Assembly: GCA_029260575.1 (NCBI GenBank)
Contig: JAJDDB010000002.1
Span: 79,451-143,450, forward strand
DNA length: 64,000 bases
Reading direction: 5' to 3'
From: Phycisphaerales bacterium
GTDB lineage: Bacteria > Planctomycetota > Phycisphaerae > Phycisphaerales > SM1A02
This document shows positions 19,801 through 27,871 of the stretch, piece by piece. The notes below the pieces were generated by a model. That model made no database searches, was not told the DNA's origin, and saw nothing but the letters and a program-made list of their open reading frames with translations. A program made the translations under genes and the position numbers. How positions within the stretch are numbered: position 1 is the first letter of the stretch; each line of letters begins with the position of its first letter.

Positions 19801-20006
19801 GGAGGCGCGACAAGCTCAATGACATCTTCATCGGGATTGACAATCACCTGCTGCGTATCTGGGTTGTCGAGGTTTATCACAACGACAAACAGAAGAACCG
19901 CAAGTACCGCACCGCAGACAATGACAATGAGCGCGCGGCCCGTGTTCCGCCGAATTGCAGGCGGGGCAGGGGAATCCGTACGACCCATGCGTTGCATTTC
20001 ATTCAT
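16878..20006 (-). CDS. Very large LptC/LptA (OstA)-like envelope protein
   Basis: A 1042-aa protein with one N-terminal membrane anchor (RALIVIVCGAVLAVLLFVVVINL, about 24-46) and a long beta-rich extracytoplasmic body. Repeated strands such as GTITGNVVITVYKL, ASGDVKTADDERTLWADELNIAF, ITANGDIQIRMADGSRAFADRLE and MTGDVTVVHESLAGEIATMTGQQ follow the OstA/LptA pattern xxGxVxxxxxxxxxxAxxxxxxx, in which each unit adds strands to a lipid-carrying groove. LptC has about 190 aa and LptA about 170, so this looks like an LptC anchor carrying many LptA-like repeats. kdsC lies 44 bases upstream on the same strand, as in proteobacterial kdsC-lptC-lptA operons, which supports a role in LPS transport. Confidence 0.75.
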   Translation of the reverse strand: MNEMQRMGRTDSPAPPAIRRNTGRALIVIVCGAVLAVLLFVVVINLDNPDTQQVIVNPDEDVIELVAPPSALTAEEEQRYRQGGEKINNELETRLPSGGWIQMQDDEGRISQRYRFARQEPRPDGWYWLDKPEAHVFLSDSEALILTGDETVAYAPNQALEQGTITGNVVITVYKLDDRRHIDPTTDTPSFIVRTTEATFDNIVGEVRCPGPIHLEAPSKAELQGEALTMRINDHVDRLQMLEMQIVHYIKLIQPEDEPAVAQRTSSNAPSVRLAAFNQIQNSPRDSPKPTQFYELTLTDNVVITQGPVATKRIVRGDKLSITFSTESKGFDDAFAFALPPELFGGAAQPHALDMHPLTLHAFLAVQAIAQTNANNRPVNVPVPGPNEAVITVNGPLRVLPIDDPKKRLDSVENARFEVIGSPVELIDDAEEAVATAGILRYDTLERHVQLIATTDHAVAIDSPQLTAGGDRFWLAQNTGEAGFEGAGWLVPQQDPAAPVDNPQDDILGDTDEMAALLEELRISWSRSVRIDFEPGSDAEAMGPIKRVRFLGDVNIESDQGNISCNLLDLTVTQDADGKPAPETMRASGDVKTADDERTLWADELNIAFLTDNQPVHAESDNDKPRVRNITANGDIQIRMADGSRAFADRLEGDRIDETLELSGENIVIAAGRMLIEKGTRLTLRKDQQFAFWEGPGTARVFDKAIDTGADHRIERPIINNEQSPPIVRTKWDDSLHYDHTVNDGAGAIELRGNVNAVSSQNPTERNTMKGDAVTLEFAGTPEAEAARMERRSADEQFADLEDRRLARFTARGEASIENRTWKSEARSEKPRIFYAAGPYIEYNDLTFESRVIGDGTLLIRDEWADEAAHEPPRINAPGKRADPGATFSGKGTTQFKFNRELHMKQLLEDRYRIEMTGDVTVVHESLAGEIATMTGQQLAAIVTRASDDRQRAAGLDLGGAMELRRIEGSSAVLVRTPTRTVECDFFDYNVDTNLAKVAANPGRSITVLTEGTPYPLQAGEVLWNMANDSITIISGAGAASP

Positions 20007-20050
20007 TGAAGTTCAACCCTGCAGGATGTTCATCTCTGCTGTCATTATTC

Positions 20051-20596
20051 TTATGGATTCGACCCGTTCGGTTTCGTGCGATTCAAAAATCGCTGCACGG
20101 CTTCGTCCCATTGATTGCGAGCCTTGAGCAGGTGTTCAATGGCTTCGCGGACCGCAGCATTACCGCCGCGGTTCTGCGTGACGTAGTCAGCCTCGTGTCT
20201 GACTTCGGAAATAGCATCCGCAACCGCCATAGCATAGCCAGCCACGCGCATCAGCGGCAGCTCGGGCACATCATCGCCCATGACCGCAACTTCATGCGGG
20301 CCGAGATCGAGTCGATTCAGCAGATCGTCAAACGCAGAAAGCTTGTCCGCTACGCTCTGAATGACGTGCCGAATCCCCAATTCGTTGGCGCGGTGCCGGA
20401 CTGCAAGCCCGGTTCTGCCGGTGATAATTGCTACATCATTTCCGAGCAATTGCCACATTCGGATTCCAAGACCATCGCGTACATGAAAACGCTTGGTTTC
20501 ATAGCCAAGATCATCAATCCGTATGGAGCCGTCCGTCAGCACACCGTCAACATCGAGACACAGCAGACTGATTTGTGACAGGCGATCGTCACTCAT
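20051..20596 (-). CDS. kdsC: 3-deoxy-D-manno-octulosonate 8-phosphate phosphatase (KdsC-type HAD)
   Basis: HAD phosphatase that dephosphorylates KDO-8-phosphate for lipopolysaccharide core synthesis. 181 aa, normal for the family, with the catalytic DVDGVLTDG loop, RDGLGIRMW, the second motif IITGR and the acidic MGDDVPELPLM. Ends with the C-terminal RGGNAAVREAIEHLL helix. A sialic-acid or other nonulosonate phosphatase of the same clade cannot be excluded. Start overlaps the stop of the Ntn-hydrolase gene by ATGA-type overlap (20593-20596), and the LptC/A-like gene follows, so the three form one operon. Confidence 0.9.
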   Translation of the reverse strand: MSDDRLSQISLLCLDVDGVLTDGSIRIDDLGYETKRFHVRDGLGIRMWQLLGNDVAIITGRTGLAVRHRANELGIRHVIQSVADKLSAFDDLLNRLDLGPHEVAVMGDDVPELPLMRVAGYAMAVADAISEVRHEADYVTQNRGGNAAVREAIEHLLKARNQWDEAVQRFLNRTKPNGSNP

Positions 20597-21171
20597 AGAT
20601 GATTCCGTTCAATCTCAAGCGTCTGCACTTCACCAGCGCAGTACACATTAAAAGCAATGGCGGCGCGCACGCCTGACTCGGCTATCTCTCGTGCCGATGC
20701 GCCGCTTTCATACAGCGTATACATCGTGCCCAGAGCATACGGCGCTCCTGACCCGGTTGCATGATACTGGTTGAAACGCGAAACGCTCAAGTCTGACGAG
20801 ACGCGGTACACACCTGTGTGGTTTGCGATAATGAACGATGAATCGAGATCGCCGAACGGAGATTCCTTGCCGTTGGCCTGATCGTTGACGAACGTGTAAG
20901 TCTCGTGCAGTGCTTTCCAGAGGTCGAGGAAGAACTTGAAGATCGAATGTTCGCTGTCAAAGGCGGGCGCATCTCTTCCATCAAGATAATCGCGGAAGAT
21001 ATCGTCGTATAAGCCCCACCCCGCGCCACCGACGACGGAATGCCCGATCCGAACGATCTTCTCCGAACGCGAGTTGGCAGCAGGCATCTGTTCATCATCA
21101 CTGAAACACGTCAGCGTGTCCGCAGCCATGACAGTGGAATCGTTTCGTGTGACTGCAATGACGATGGACAT
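20593..21171 (-). CDS. HslV/proteasome-like Ntn hydrolase with N-terminal Ser
   Basis: A 192-aa protein of proteasome-beta/HslV fold. The ATG at 21171 follows GGAG; removing Met leaves SIVIAVTRNDSTVMAADT. Counting from that Ser, the Asp of AADT is residue 17, as in proteasome beta subunits, and the spacing of strands matches. A Lys (SEKIVRIG, about 37) could be the Lys33 equivalent. Gly-rich VVGGAGWGLYDDI fits the fold. The nucleophile would be Ser rather than Thr; the Bacillus HslV homologue (CodW) also uses Ser. Three Cys residues are present. No hslU or other unfoldase gene lies alongside. It could be HslV-related or belong to a distinct bacterial proteasome-like family. Confidence 0.7.
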   Translation of the reverse strand: MSIVIAVTRNDSTVMAADTLTCFSDDEQMPAANSRSEKIVRIGHSVVGGAGWGLYDDIFRDYLDGRDAPAFDSEHSIFKFFLDLWKALHETYTFVNDQANGKESPFGDLDSSFIIANHTGVYRVSSDLSVSRFNQYHATGSGAPYALGTMYTLYESGASAREIAESGVRAAIAFNVYCAGEVQTLEIERNHL

Positions 21172-21190
21172 TTGCTCTGCGCTCCGTGGT

Positions 21191-22105
21191 CTAGGGGTGG
21201 TGCGTGCTCTGCCGATTGATCGCCGCCCACAACCGGGCAAGCGAACGGGCAATTGGAACCGTCACATCGTCATCCGTCCAGTAGCCGTTGTGCGAAAGCG
21301 GATTCCAGGACGACAACAGCCCGCCGACATTTATCGCCACATCCTCGGTGACCATCTGATGGTACGCAGCGTTCAACGGCTTCAGTGGATAGGCGATCAC
21401 ATCATCTTCGTCGTAGAAGTTCAGCCACTCGCCTGTGGCGTCAGGAAATGCCGCACTGGGATAGTGCTGTCGAAAATGAGGGCTTGGGATGGTAATTGGC
21501 AAGCCGAACGGTGGCTGCGTGTATCGCAACGACCACAACGCAATCGGACTCCCCAGTGTAAACAACCGAGCAAGCGTTTCGCCACAGGTCAGTGGTGTTT
21601 CGTTTGTCGACTGTTCAGTCGCAGGCTGCAACCGGTGCTGCAAATCCCAGATCCAGTTGCTTGCAATCACCGTGCCCAGGCTGTGGCCGACAACCGCCAG
21701 CGGCGTAGTGGGCGTGATGCCGGGCGTGTCCTCCAGACTGGTTAATGCATCCGTCACTCGTCGATGCACAGCGTCATAAACCGTTCGATCGCTCGGCGTA
21801 ATCTGATAGGCCACCGCATCGCTAGCAAAGTCAATCATGTAGCGACGCAGTTTAATAAAGTCCAGATCATGTTCGGCAGTCAGGCGCGCCCACATGCGAT
21901 GCTGGGATTGCTGCAGAATCGCAGCCCAGTGTACCGCACGACAGACGAGTTGATTATCGATCAGGGGCGGCGGATGCGGCAGTTGCCTGAGTTCGCGTTT
22001 GAATCTGCGAGTCAGTTCGGCAACCATCTCATCAGCAAACGTGGATTGTTGGCTGCCGACGCCATGAATGATAAGAACTGCAACAGGAGTAGTGATAGTG
22101 GACAT
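21191..22105 (-). CDS. Alpha/beta-hydrolase (lipase-like) protein
   Basis: A 304-aa cytoplasmic alpha/beta hydrolase. Begins with a short strand and oxyanion motif, VAVLIIHGVGSQQSTF; the nucleophile elbow is VVGHSLGTVIAS (Ser about 150). The rest is helical with a late WLNFYDEDDVIAYPL that may carry the acid, and HNGYWTDDDV that may carry the His. No signal peptide. This architecture matches cytosolic lipase-like or PGAP1-type proteins whose substrates are unknown. It lies 19 bases upstream of the Ntn-hydrolase gene on the same strand and may head that operon. Confidence 0.8.
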   Translation of the reverse strand: MSTITTPVAVLIIHGVGSQQSTFADEMVAELTRRFKRELRQLPHPPPLIDNQLVCRAVHWAAILQQSQHRMWARLTAEHDLDFIKLRRYMIDFASDAVAYQITPSDRTVYDAVHRRVTDALTSLEDTPGITPTTPLAVVGHSLGTVIASNWIWDLQHRLQPATEQSTNETPLTCGETLARLFTLGSPIALWSLRYTQPPFGLPITIPSPHFRQHYPSAAFPDATGEWLNFYDEDDVIAYPLKPLNAAYHQMVTEDVAINVGGLLSSWNPLSHNGYWTDDDVTVPIARSLARLWAAINRQSTHHP

Positions 22106-22277
22106 GGCAGGCTCCGAAAGAAACGCATGGCGTTCTCTTCTTGAGCCGGCACATGGCTGTGCGCGCGCACCGTTGCGCGCGGAACGCGCAAACGCTTCCT
22201 CCGAGCCTCTACTTAGGAAAGATTTTCAGAAATGGAGATACCGCGTACCATCAACTGGCGCGCGCACGACGATTGGG

Positions 22278-22541
22278 CTATTTTCTGGATGAATGATTAT
22301 CAGAAGATCCGGCTGTCATCTCCACCGCAAGGCGGGTCGAGTCATTGCCAGCAACACTGAATGTGTCGGCCAGAACACGTCGCTGTCCGGGCGTAGCAGG
22401 CTCAACGATCGTTGACAGGTGCCGGTTGTACTGCGTTCGTCCCGGCGAACTGATGCAGCCTCCGAGCATGCACAACACTGCCACAAGAACCAGACATTGG
22501 GGGAATCGACATTCAGGTTGTTGCGGGGCTTGTGCATGCAT
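22278..22541 (-). CDS. Small predicted lipoprotein
   Basis: An 87-residue open frame. The N-terminus CLVLVAVLCMLGGCISSPG carries a clear lipobox (LGGC) after a hydrophobic stretch, so the mature product would be a lipid-anchored peptide of about 58 residues with no recognisable domain. It lies 170 bases upstream of the alpha/beta hydrolase on the same strand. The shortness and lack of a known family make this a moderate call; the lipobox is the only supporting feature. Confidence 0.5.
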   Translation of the reverse strand: MHAQAPQQPECRFPQCLVLVAVLCMLGGCISSPGRTQYNRHLSTIVEPATPGQRRVLADTFSVAGNDSTRLAVEMTAGSSDNHSSRK

Positions 22542-22774
22542 TATGGAAGCCGCTCATCAGGAGAACTGTCTCTTGAAGTGTCCGATTGCTGAAGTATGGA
22601 CACCAATGATTGAGGGGCATTCCATATGAAGTGTGCGAAAAATCCGTCGCCGAGTCGTGACAGCTCGTACAGGCCGCACAATCCACAGCCGTAACGTGCT
22701 GTATCATTTGGAGGGGCAAAGGTGCTGCGCATGTGCTATCGTGCTAAGTCCACATGTACCGGAGCGGTGAACCA

Positions 22775-23935
22775 ATGAAACTATGTTTGCTTCTGAATGC
22801 AAATGCGGCGCAATCGAACCGATCGCGCATCGTAAAATCAATCGTGGCATGCCTGTTATGCGCTGTGTTGACAAGCAGTGCAGTAAGCGAGCCTGTTCAG
22901 CAGCGGCGCAATCCCAATGAAACATCACGTCGAACCCAGCAGCGCACGGAGAATCAACCGAACAACAAGTTTGGGTATAGTGCGCCCAAGCCGCGCACGC
23001 CTGGCGCCATTCGCCTGGCGACGTACAACATGCTGAACTTCTTCGATCCGTTTGATGACCCTACGCTGCAGGGCGAACATGATGATGCGGGTATGGTGAC
23101 CGAAGAGCGCCGCTGCAAAGTGCTCGCCCAAACCATTCGCGCGGTGGATGCCGATATTCTCGCTTTGCAGGAAGTTGAATCGCTTGAGGCATTGACGTGG
23201 TTTCGCGACAACTATCTCAAGGACATGGGCTACAAGTACATTGCGTCCTATGACGTTGGCTACTACCGCGGTATCGAGTGCAGTGTGATGAGCCGATTTC
23301 CAATCACCGATGCACGGGTCTGGCCGAATATGTCTCTCGACAACGTGCAGCGACCGGGGCCGGGCTGGAGCGAAATTCCACCGGAATCTCGCCGCGGCCT
23401 GACGTTTCAGCGCAGCCCCTTGTGCGCAAAGATCACTATAGATGTTGACAATTCTGAAGAAGATTACGAGCTGATCGTCTTTTCCGTGCATCACAAGGCC
23501 GGCGGAGATAATCGCTTCCACCGTGAAGCAGAAGCTGTGCGCATTGTTGAATTCATAAATCAACTGCGCAGCGAAAACCCTGCGGCCAACATAATCGTCA
23601 TGGGGGATTTCAACGCAGCTCCGTGGGACAAGTCCGTTCGCCTGTATCTTGAAGCGGGCATGATCGACACGTTGGCCCATCGCATCATCCCGCGCTGGCG
23701 CAATGCTGATGAAACCGAAGCCAGTCTGTATAAGACGCATGAATCCGGCCGCGTAATCGACTTCGTGCTGCTCAGCAGCGGCGCGCATCGCGAATTTGTC
23801 GTCGGCAGCGCACACGTATTTGGCACGATGATGCCTCCCGAATCATATGACTGGCGCAAGGACCCGAAGCCCGAAGGCTATCCTTCGGATCACTACCCCA
23901 TCATCATTGACATGATTCCCGGCGATCGTGAATAA
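22775..23935 (+). CDS. Secreted endonuclease/exonuclease/phosphatase family protein
   Basis: 386 aa from the ATG at 22775 (GGAG ten bases upstream), with a signal peptide (SIVACLLCAVLTSSAVSE). The EEP fold (DNase I/AP endonuclease/phosphodiesterase superfamily) is shown by RLATYNMLNFFDPFDDP, DILALQEVES with the metal-binding Glu, VFSVHHKAGGDN, the catalytic MGDFNAAPWD and the final SDHYPIIIDM with the active His. Exported members of this family hydrolyse extracellular DNA or phosphoester substrates; which one applies here cannot be read. Confidence 0.9.
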   Translation: MKLCLLLNANAAQSNRSRIVKSIVACLLCAVLTSSAVSEPVQQRRNPNETSRRTQQRTENQPNNKFGYSAPKPRTPGAIRLATYNMLNFFDPFDDPTLQGEHDDAGMVTEERRCKVLAQTIRAVDADILALQEVESLEALTWFRDNYLKDMGYKYIASYDVGYYRGIECSVMSRFPITDARVWPNMSLDNVQRPGPGWSEIPPESRRGLTFQRSPLCAKITIDVDNSEEDYELIVFSVHHKAGGDNRFHREAEAVRIVEFINQLRSENPAANIIVMGDFNAAPWDKSVRLYLEAGMIDTLAHRIIPRWRNADETEASLYKTHESGRVIDFVLLSSGAHREFVVGSAHVFGTMMPPESYDWRKDPKPEGYPSDHYPIIIDMIPGDRE

Positions 23936-23955
23936 CAAGTACTGTTGAGCATGAC

Positions 23956-25692
23956 ATGAACCATGCCGATGTGTCGTCAAATCGTCGTACGTTTCTGCTT
24001 GCATCTGGTGCGTTAGCAGCCGGTGCCGTGGGCCATGCAAGAGCTGCGTTACTCCAGCAGGAAGAATCCGAACCGTCGATTCGTGATCAATTGCAGCCGC
24101 CCGAGACAAATGGCAACAACAATGTCACTGCGAAGACACTGCAGGAAGCTGAAAAACTCGTCGGCGTGAGCAACACCCCAGCAGAGCGAAAACAACTGTT
24201 GGAAACAATTAACGAGCAAATTGAGTTGTTGTCGACGCGCATGAAGAACTTCATGCCAACCAACGAGATGTCGCCAGCCAGCATCTTCGACCCGCGCCTG
24301 CCGGACTTTGCGCTTCCGTATGATGCGACAAGCATTGCCATGAATAAGGTCGAACCCGGCTTGCTGCCGAGCGATGAAGCGGACATAGCATTCGCACCGG
24401 TAACCACGCTTGCTGCATGGTTGAAATCCGGCGCGATTACTTCGGTCGCACTTACGAAACTCTATATCAAGCGGCTCAAGACGTTTGGTCCGAAACTTGA
24501 ATGCATGATTACGCTTATGGAAGACGCAGCACTGCAGCAGGCGCAGCGCGCTGATGCCGACCTGTCGCGAGGTGTGGTTCGTTCACCTCTGCATGGCATT
24601 CCCTGGGGTGCAAAAGATCTGCTCGACACCGCTGGGGTGTCTACGACATGGGGGGCCGAGCCGTATCGTCATCGTGTGCCCGAACACAACGCAGTTGTTG
24701 TGCAGCGACTGCATGATGCCGGCGCTGTACTCATCGCTAAACTCACGCTCGGCGCGCTGGCTTACGGCGACATCTGGTTCGGCGGTCGCACGAATAATCC
24801 GTGGAATGTTGAGCAGGGTTCAAGCGGCTCCAGCGCTGGTTCCGCCGCGGCGACCGTGTCGGGCCTGGTCGGGTTTGCAATCGGCACAGAAACCTATGGC
24901 TCGATCGTCTCGCCATCGATGCGCTGCGGCGCGACGGGACTGCGGCCTTCATTCGGCCGGGTTGCCCGAACCGGAGCGATGGCGTTGTGCTGGTCACTGG
25001 ACAAGATCGGCCCCATATGTCGAACTGTCGAAGACTGCATTGCAGTGCTTAGCGTGATCAACGGTGCGGATCCGGGCGACCCGTCTTCGCTGGATATGCC
25101 GTTGCAGTTTAGCGCCTCGCAAAGTATTCGCGGCATGCGCATTGGATACAATCCCGCATGGTTTGAAGGCGAAAGCGTCCATCCGAGTGATCGACAGGCA
25201 CTCGATCTTTTGCGGGCGCGTGGCGTTGAGACTGTTGCTGTGTCCCTGCCGGAGTGGAGCTATGAACATCTGATTTCGATTCTCTATGCCGAGGCGGCAG
25301 CAGCGTTTGAGCAACTGACGCTGGACGGCTTGGATGATCAACTCAAATGGCAGGCGGCTCAAGCCTGGCCGAATTCATTCCGCCAGGCGCGTTTCATTCC
25401 TGCGATTGAATTGGTGCAGGCCGATCGTTTCCGCAGGCAGGTCATGCATGCGATGGACGAAGCTATGGCGGGTGTCGATGCAATTGTCAGTCCGAGCTTT
25501 GCAGGGAACCTGCTGCTGATTACCAACAATACCGGACACCCATCGCTGACAATTCGAAATGGATTCAACGACGATGGTACGCCGCACGGCATCACGCTGT
25601 GGGGCCGATTGTTTGAAGAAGGCACACTGTGTAATCTCGGCATGGCGCTCGAGCACGACTACGGTGTGTGGGATGCGCGGCCGATGCTGTAG
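23956..25692 (+). CDS. Exported amidase (amidase signature family), Tat signal
   Basis: 578 aa. The N-terminus SNRRTFLLASGALAAGAVG is a twin-arginine signal. The amidase signature core includes LHGIPWGAKDLLDTAG (catalytic Lys), the Gly/Ser-rich EQGSSGSSAGSAAA with the cis-Ser, and GTETYGSIVSPS with the nucleophile Ser, thus the Ser-cisSer-Lys triad is intact. GatA-like in sequence, but the leader, the roughly 130-residue N-terminal extension and the lack of gatB/gatC nearby point to an exported amidase acting on an extracellular amide or peptide. It follows the EEP gene by 20 bases on the same strand. Confidence 0.92.
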   Translation: MNHADVSSNRRTFLLASGALAAGAVGHARAALLQQEESEPSIRDQLQPPETNGNNNVTAKTLQEAEKLVGVSNTPAERKQLLETINEQIELLSTRMKNFMPTNEMSPASIFDPRLPDFALPYDATSIAMNKVEPGLLPSDEADIAFAPVTTLAAWLKSGAITSVALTKLYIKRLKTFGPKLECMITLMEDAALQQAQRADADLSRGVVRSPLHGIPWGAKDLLDTAGVSTTWGAEPYRHRVPEHNAVVVQRLHDAGAVLIAKLTLGALAYGDIWFGGRTNNPWNVEQGSSGSSAGSAAATVSGLVGFAIGTETYGSIVSPSMRCGATGLRPSFGRVARTGAMALCWSLDKIGPICRTVEDCIAVLSVINGADPGDPSSLDMPLQFSASQSIRGMRIGYNPAWFEGESVHPSDRQALDLLRARGVETVAVSLPEWSYEHLISILYAEAAAAFEQLTLDGLDDQLKWQAAQAWPNSFRQARFIPAIELVQADRFRRQVMHAMDEAMAGVDAIVSPSFAGNLLLITNNTGHPSLTIRNGFNDDGTPHGITLWGRLFEEGTLCNLGMALEHDYGVWDARPML

Positions 25693-25727
25693 GTCGTACT
25701 CGGTCAATCTGCCGAAGAAGGAATGCA

Positions 25728-26195
25728 TTGTTCGACGAACTTTTTCCGAATGGCGTGACGCATTACCTGGCTGGCGGTGCAGGAATCGGCGCGGCAATAG
25801 GCATGATATATCTGCTGACGGGCCGCATTGCCGGCATAAGCAGTTTCTTCAGCGCTATTCATTCGTGGTGGAGTCACCTGCCCTTCTTTCAGCAGCGGTA
25901 TCTTCGTAACGAACGAACGTGGAAGAGTGTGTTGGTGATCGGCCTGATTGTTGGTGCTGCTGTATTCACTATCGGTTGTGGTGAAGTATTCACGACAGAA
26001 GTGCAATGGTGGCGACTCTTGATCGGTGGTGTGCTGGTCGGCTTCGGCACACGCACAGCCCGCGGCTGCACCAGCGGACACGGCATTTGCGGAATAAGTT
26101 CGCTCGTGCCGCCATCTATCGCCGCAACGTTGATATTCATGGGTGTTGCGATCATTACTGCCCACATTGTCGCTGCTCTTGGAGTCACGCCATGA
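25728..26195 (+). CDS. YeeE/YedE-type sulfur transport protein, first half
   Basis: A 155-aa membrane protein with four or five helices. TTG start at 25728 with GAAGGA just upstream; longer frames start with unrelated residues. The motif FGTRTARGCTSGHGICGIS is the hallmark Cys-containing loop of the YeeE/YedE family, whose studied member (TsuA) takes up thiosulfate through conserved cysteines. Overlaps the next gene by ATGA; together the two half-size proteins correspond to one full-length YeeE. Confidence 0.9.
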   Translation: MFDELFPNGVTHYLAGGAGIGAAIGMIYLLTGRIAGISSFFSAIHSWWSHLPFFQQRYLRNERTWKSVLVIGLIVGAAVFTIGCGEVFTTEVQWWRLLIGGVLVGFGTRTARGCTSGHGICGISSLVPPSIAATLIFMGVAIITAHIVAALGVTP

Positions 26196-26644
26196 CAAGA
26201 ACGCTTGTTCTGGTGCTCATTGGCGGCGTACTGTTCGGCTTCGGACTTGCCTGGTCAACAATGGCGCAACCGGAAGTCGTGCTGAGCTTTCTTACGCTTG
26301 ACGACTTCGGCCTCGCGCTGGTCATGGGCGCAGCACTTGCGGTGTCCCTGCCGATATATCAACTCGCGCCACGATGTATGAATAAGCCGACCGCCGGGGA
26401 ATCATTCGAGCGCATTCCACGTCGAGTCAAACCTTCCACAATCATCGGCGGCATGATCTTCGGCATCGGCTGGGGACTCAGCGGCGTCTGCCCCGGGGCA
26501 GGTGTTGCCAGCCTAGGAATTGGAAACTGGCCGATACTTTTCGCCCTTATTGGCATGGCGCTCGGCGCGTACGCCCAGGGTGTCCTTGCATCGCGCAAGC
26601 CGGCAACTCATCCACATGAAACAGATTCAGTCTCGGCCACGTGA
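26192..26644 (+). CDS. YeeE/YedE-type sulfur transport protein, second half
   Basis: 150 aa, four membrane helices, coupled to the preceding gene by [24 protein letters not shown] is the second Cys loop of the YeeE/YedE fold (DUF6691-type half). The split arrangement, two small adjacent genes, is common next to sulfur-oxidation or sulfurtransferase genes; none is seen here. The 3' end overlaps the end of trpB on the other strand by about 18 bases. Confidence 0.88.
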   Translation: MTRTLVLVLIGGVLFGFGLAWSTMAQPEVVLSFLTLDDFGLALVMGAALAVSLPIYQLAPRCMNKPTAGESFERIPRRVKPSTIIGGMIFGIGWGLSGVCPGAGVASLGIGNWPILFALIGMALGAYAQGVLASRKPATHPHETDSVSAT

Positions 26645-27835
26645 TTTCAACAGCCGCATCCCTTCCTGCACATCCTTGTCACCACGCCCGGAGCAGTTGA
26701 TCACAACATGCTGCTCGGCAGACATAGAAGCCGCGCGTTTTACCGCTTCCGCCACGGCATGCGCTGTCTCCAACGCGGGAATGATTCCTTCTAATTCCGC
26801 CAGTAGCCGAAACGCGCTCAGGGCTTCATCATCATCAACTGACGTGTACTCCACACGCCCGGCATCTTTCCAGTAGGAATGCTCGGGGCCGACACCCGGA
26901 TAATCCAGCCCTGCAGAACACGACTGCACCGGCGCAGTTTGCCCGGATTCGTCCTGCAAAACGTAACTTAGCGAACCATGCAACACGCCCGGCGCTCCAT
27001 GCGCCAGCGGCGCAGCATGATGGCCGAACGATGAATCCGACCCGCCCGCTTCCACGCCGACGAGGTGCGTGTCATGGTCGTCGATAAACGGATAGAAGAT
27101 GCCGGCCGCGTTCGATCCGCCGCCAACACATGCAACAACGCAGTGGGGGAGCGAGCCGAACATCTGCTGCGTCTGTTCACGACACTCACGTCCAATCACG
27201 GATTGAAAATCCCGCACGATCACTGGAAACGGATGCGGCCCAACGACGGAGCCGAGGATGTAGTGCGTGTCTTCAACACTTTCCATCCAGTCGCGCATCG
27301 CCGCGTTGGTTGCATCCTTCAGCGTGCGCGATCCGTCCTCGACAAGATTGACCTGTGCGCCCAGCAATTTCATACGGAAGACATTGAGATTTTGCCGCCG
27401 GGCATCTTCCGAGCCCATGTACACTTCGCACTTCAGGCCGAAATACGCGCATGCTGTGGCGGTGGCGACGCCATGCTGCCCGGCGCCTGTCTCTGCAATG
27501 ACGCGCTGTTTACCCATGCGCTTCGTCAACAGTGCCTGGCCGATGGTGTTGTTGATCTTGTGCGCACCGGTGTGCGCGAGATCTTCACGCTTGAGATAAA
27601 TGCGCGCCCCGCCAGCATGTTCCGTCAAGCGCGCAGCAAATGTCAATGGAGTCGGCCTGCCGACGTATTCACGCATCAGCGAATCAAACTGCGCAGTGAA
27701 TGCGGTATCGGCACTTGCCTTCGCGTATTCATCTTCAAGCTGCTCGAGCGCAGCCACGAGTGTTTCCGGCACATACTGGCCGCCGAAGATGCCAAATCGG
27801 CCGAATCCATCGGGTACATGTGAGAGCGTGGTCAT
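26627..27835 (-). CDS. trpB: Tryptophan synthase beta chain
   Basis: PLP enzyme that joins indole and serine to tryptophan. 402 aa from the ATG at 27835 ([16 protein letters not shown]). The PLP-binding Lys is in [18 protein letters not shown], followed by [16 protein letters not shown] and the phosphate loop [12 protein letters not shown], and near the end NCSGRGDKD. Full length, all motifs intact. No other trp gene is adjacent, so tryptophan synthesis genes are dispersed. Its stop overlaps the end of the convergent YeeE-like gene. Confidence 0.97.
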   Translation of the reverse strand: MTTLSHVPDGFGRFGIFGGQYVPETLVAALEQLEDEYAKASADTAFTAQFDSLMREYVGRPTPLTFAARLTEHAGGARIYLKREDLAHTGAHKINNTIGQALLTKRMGKQRVIAETGAGQHGVATATACAYFGLKCEVYMGSEDARRQNLNVFRMKLLGAQVNLVEDGSRTLKDATNAAMRDWMESVEDTHYILGSVVGPHPFPVIVRDFQSVIGRECREQTQQMFGSLPHCVVACVGGGSNAAGIFYPFIDDHDTHLVGVEAGGSDSSFGHHAAPLAHGAPGVLHGSLSYVLQDESGQTAPVQSCSAGLDYPGVGPEHSYWKDAGRVEYTSVDDDEALSAFRLLAELEGIIPALETAHAVAEAVKRAASMSAEQHVVINCSGRGDKDVQEGMRLLKSRGRD

Positions 27836-27871
27836 GGCAAGAGGATAGATCGGCAAGGGACGCGGGGCCAA

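Noticed and set aside
22925..23815. 296-residue minus-strand open frame
   Set aside because: Antisense to the EEP-family gene, with no coherent domain.
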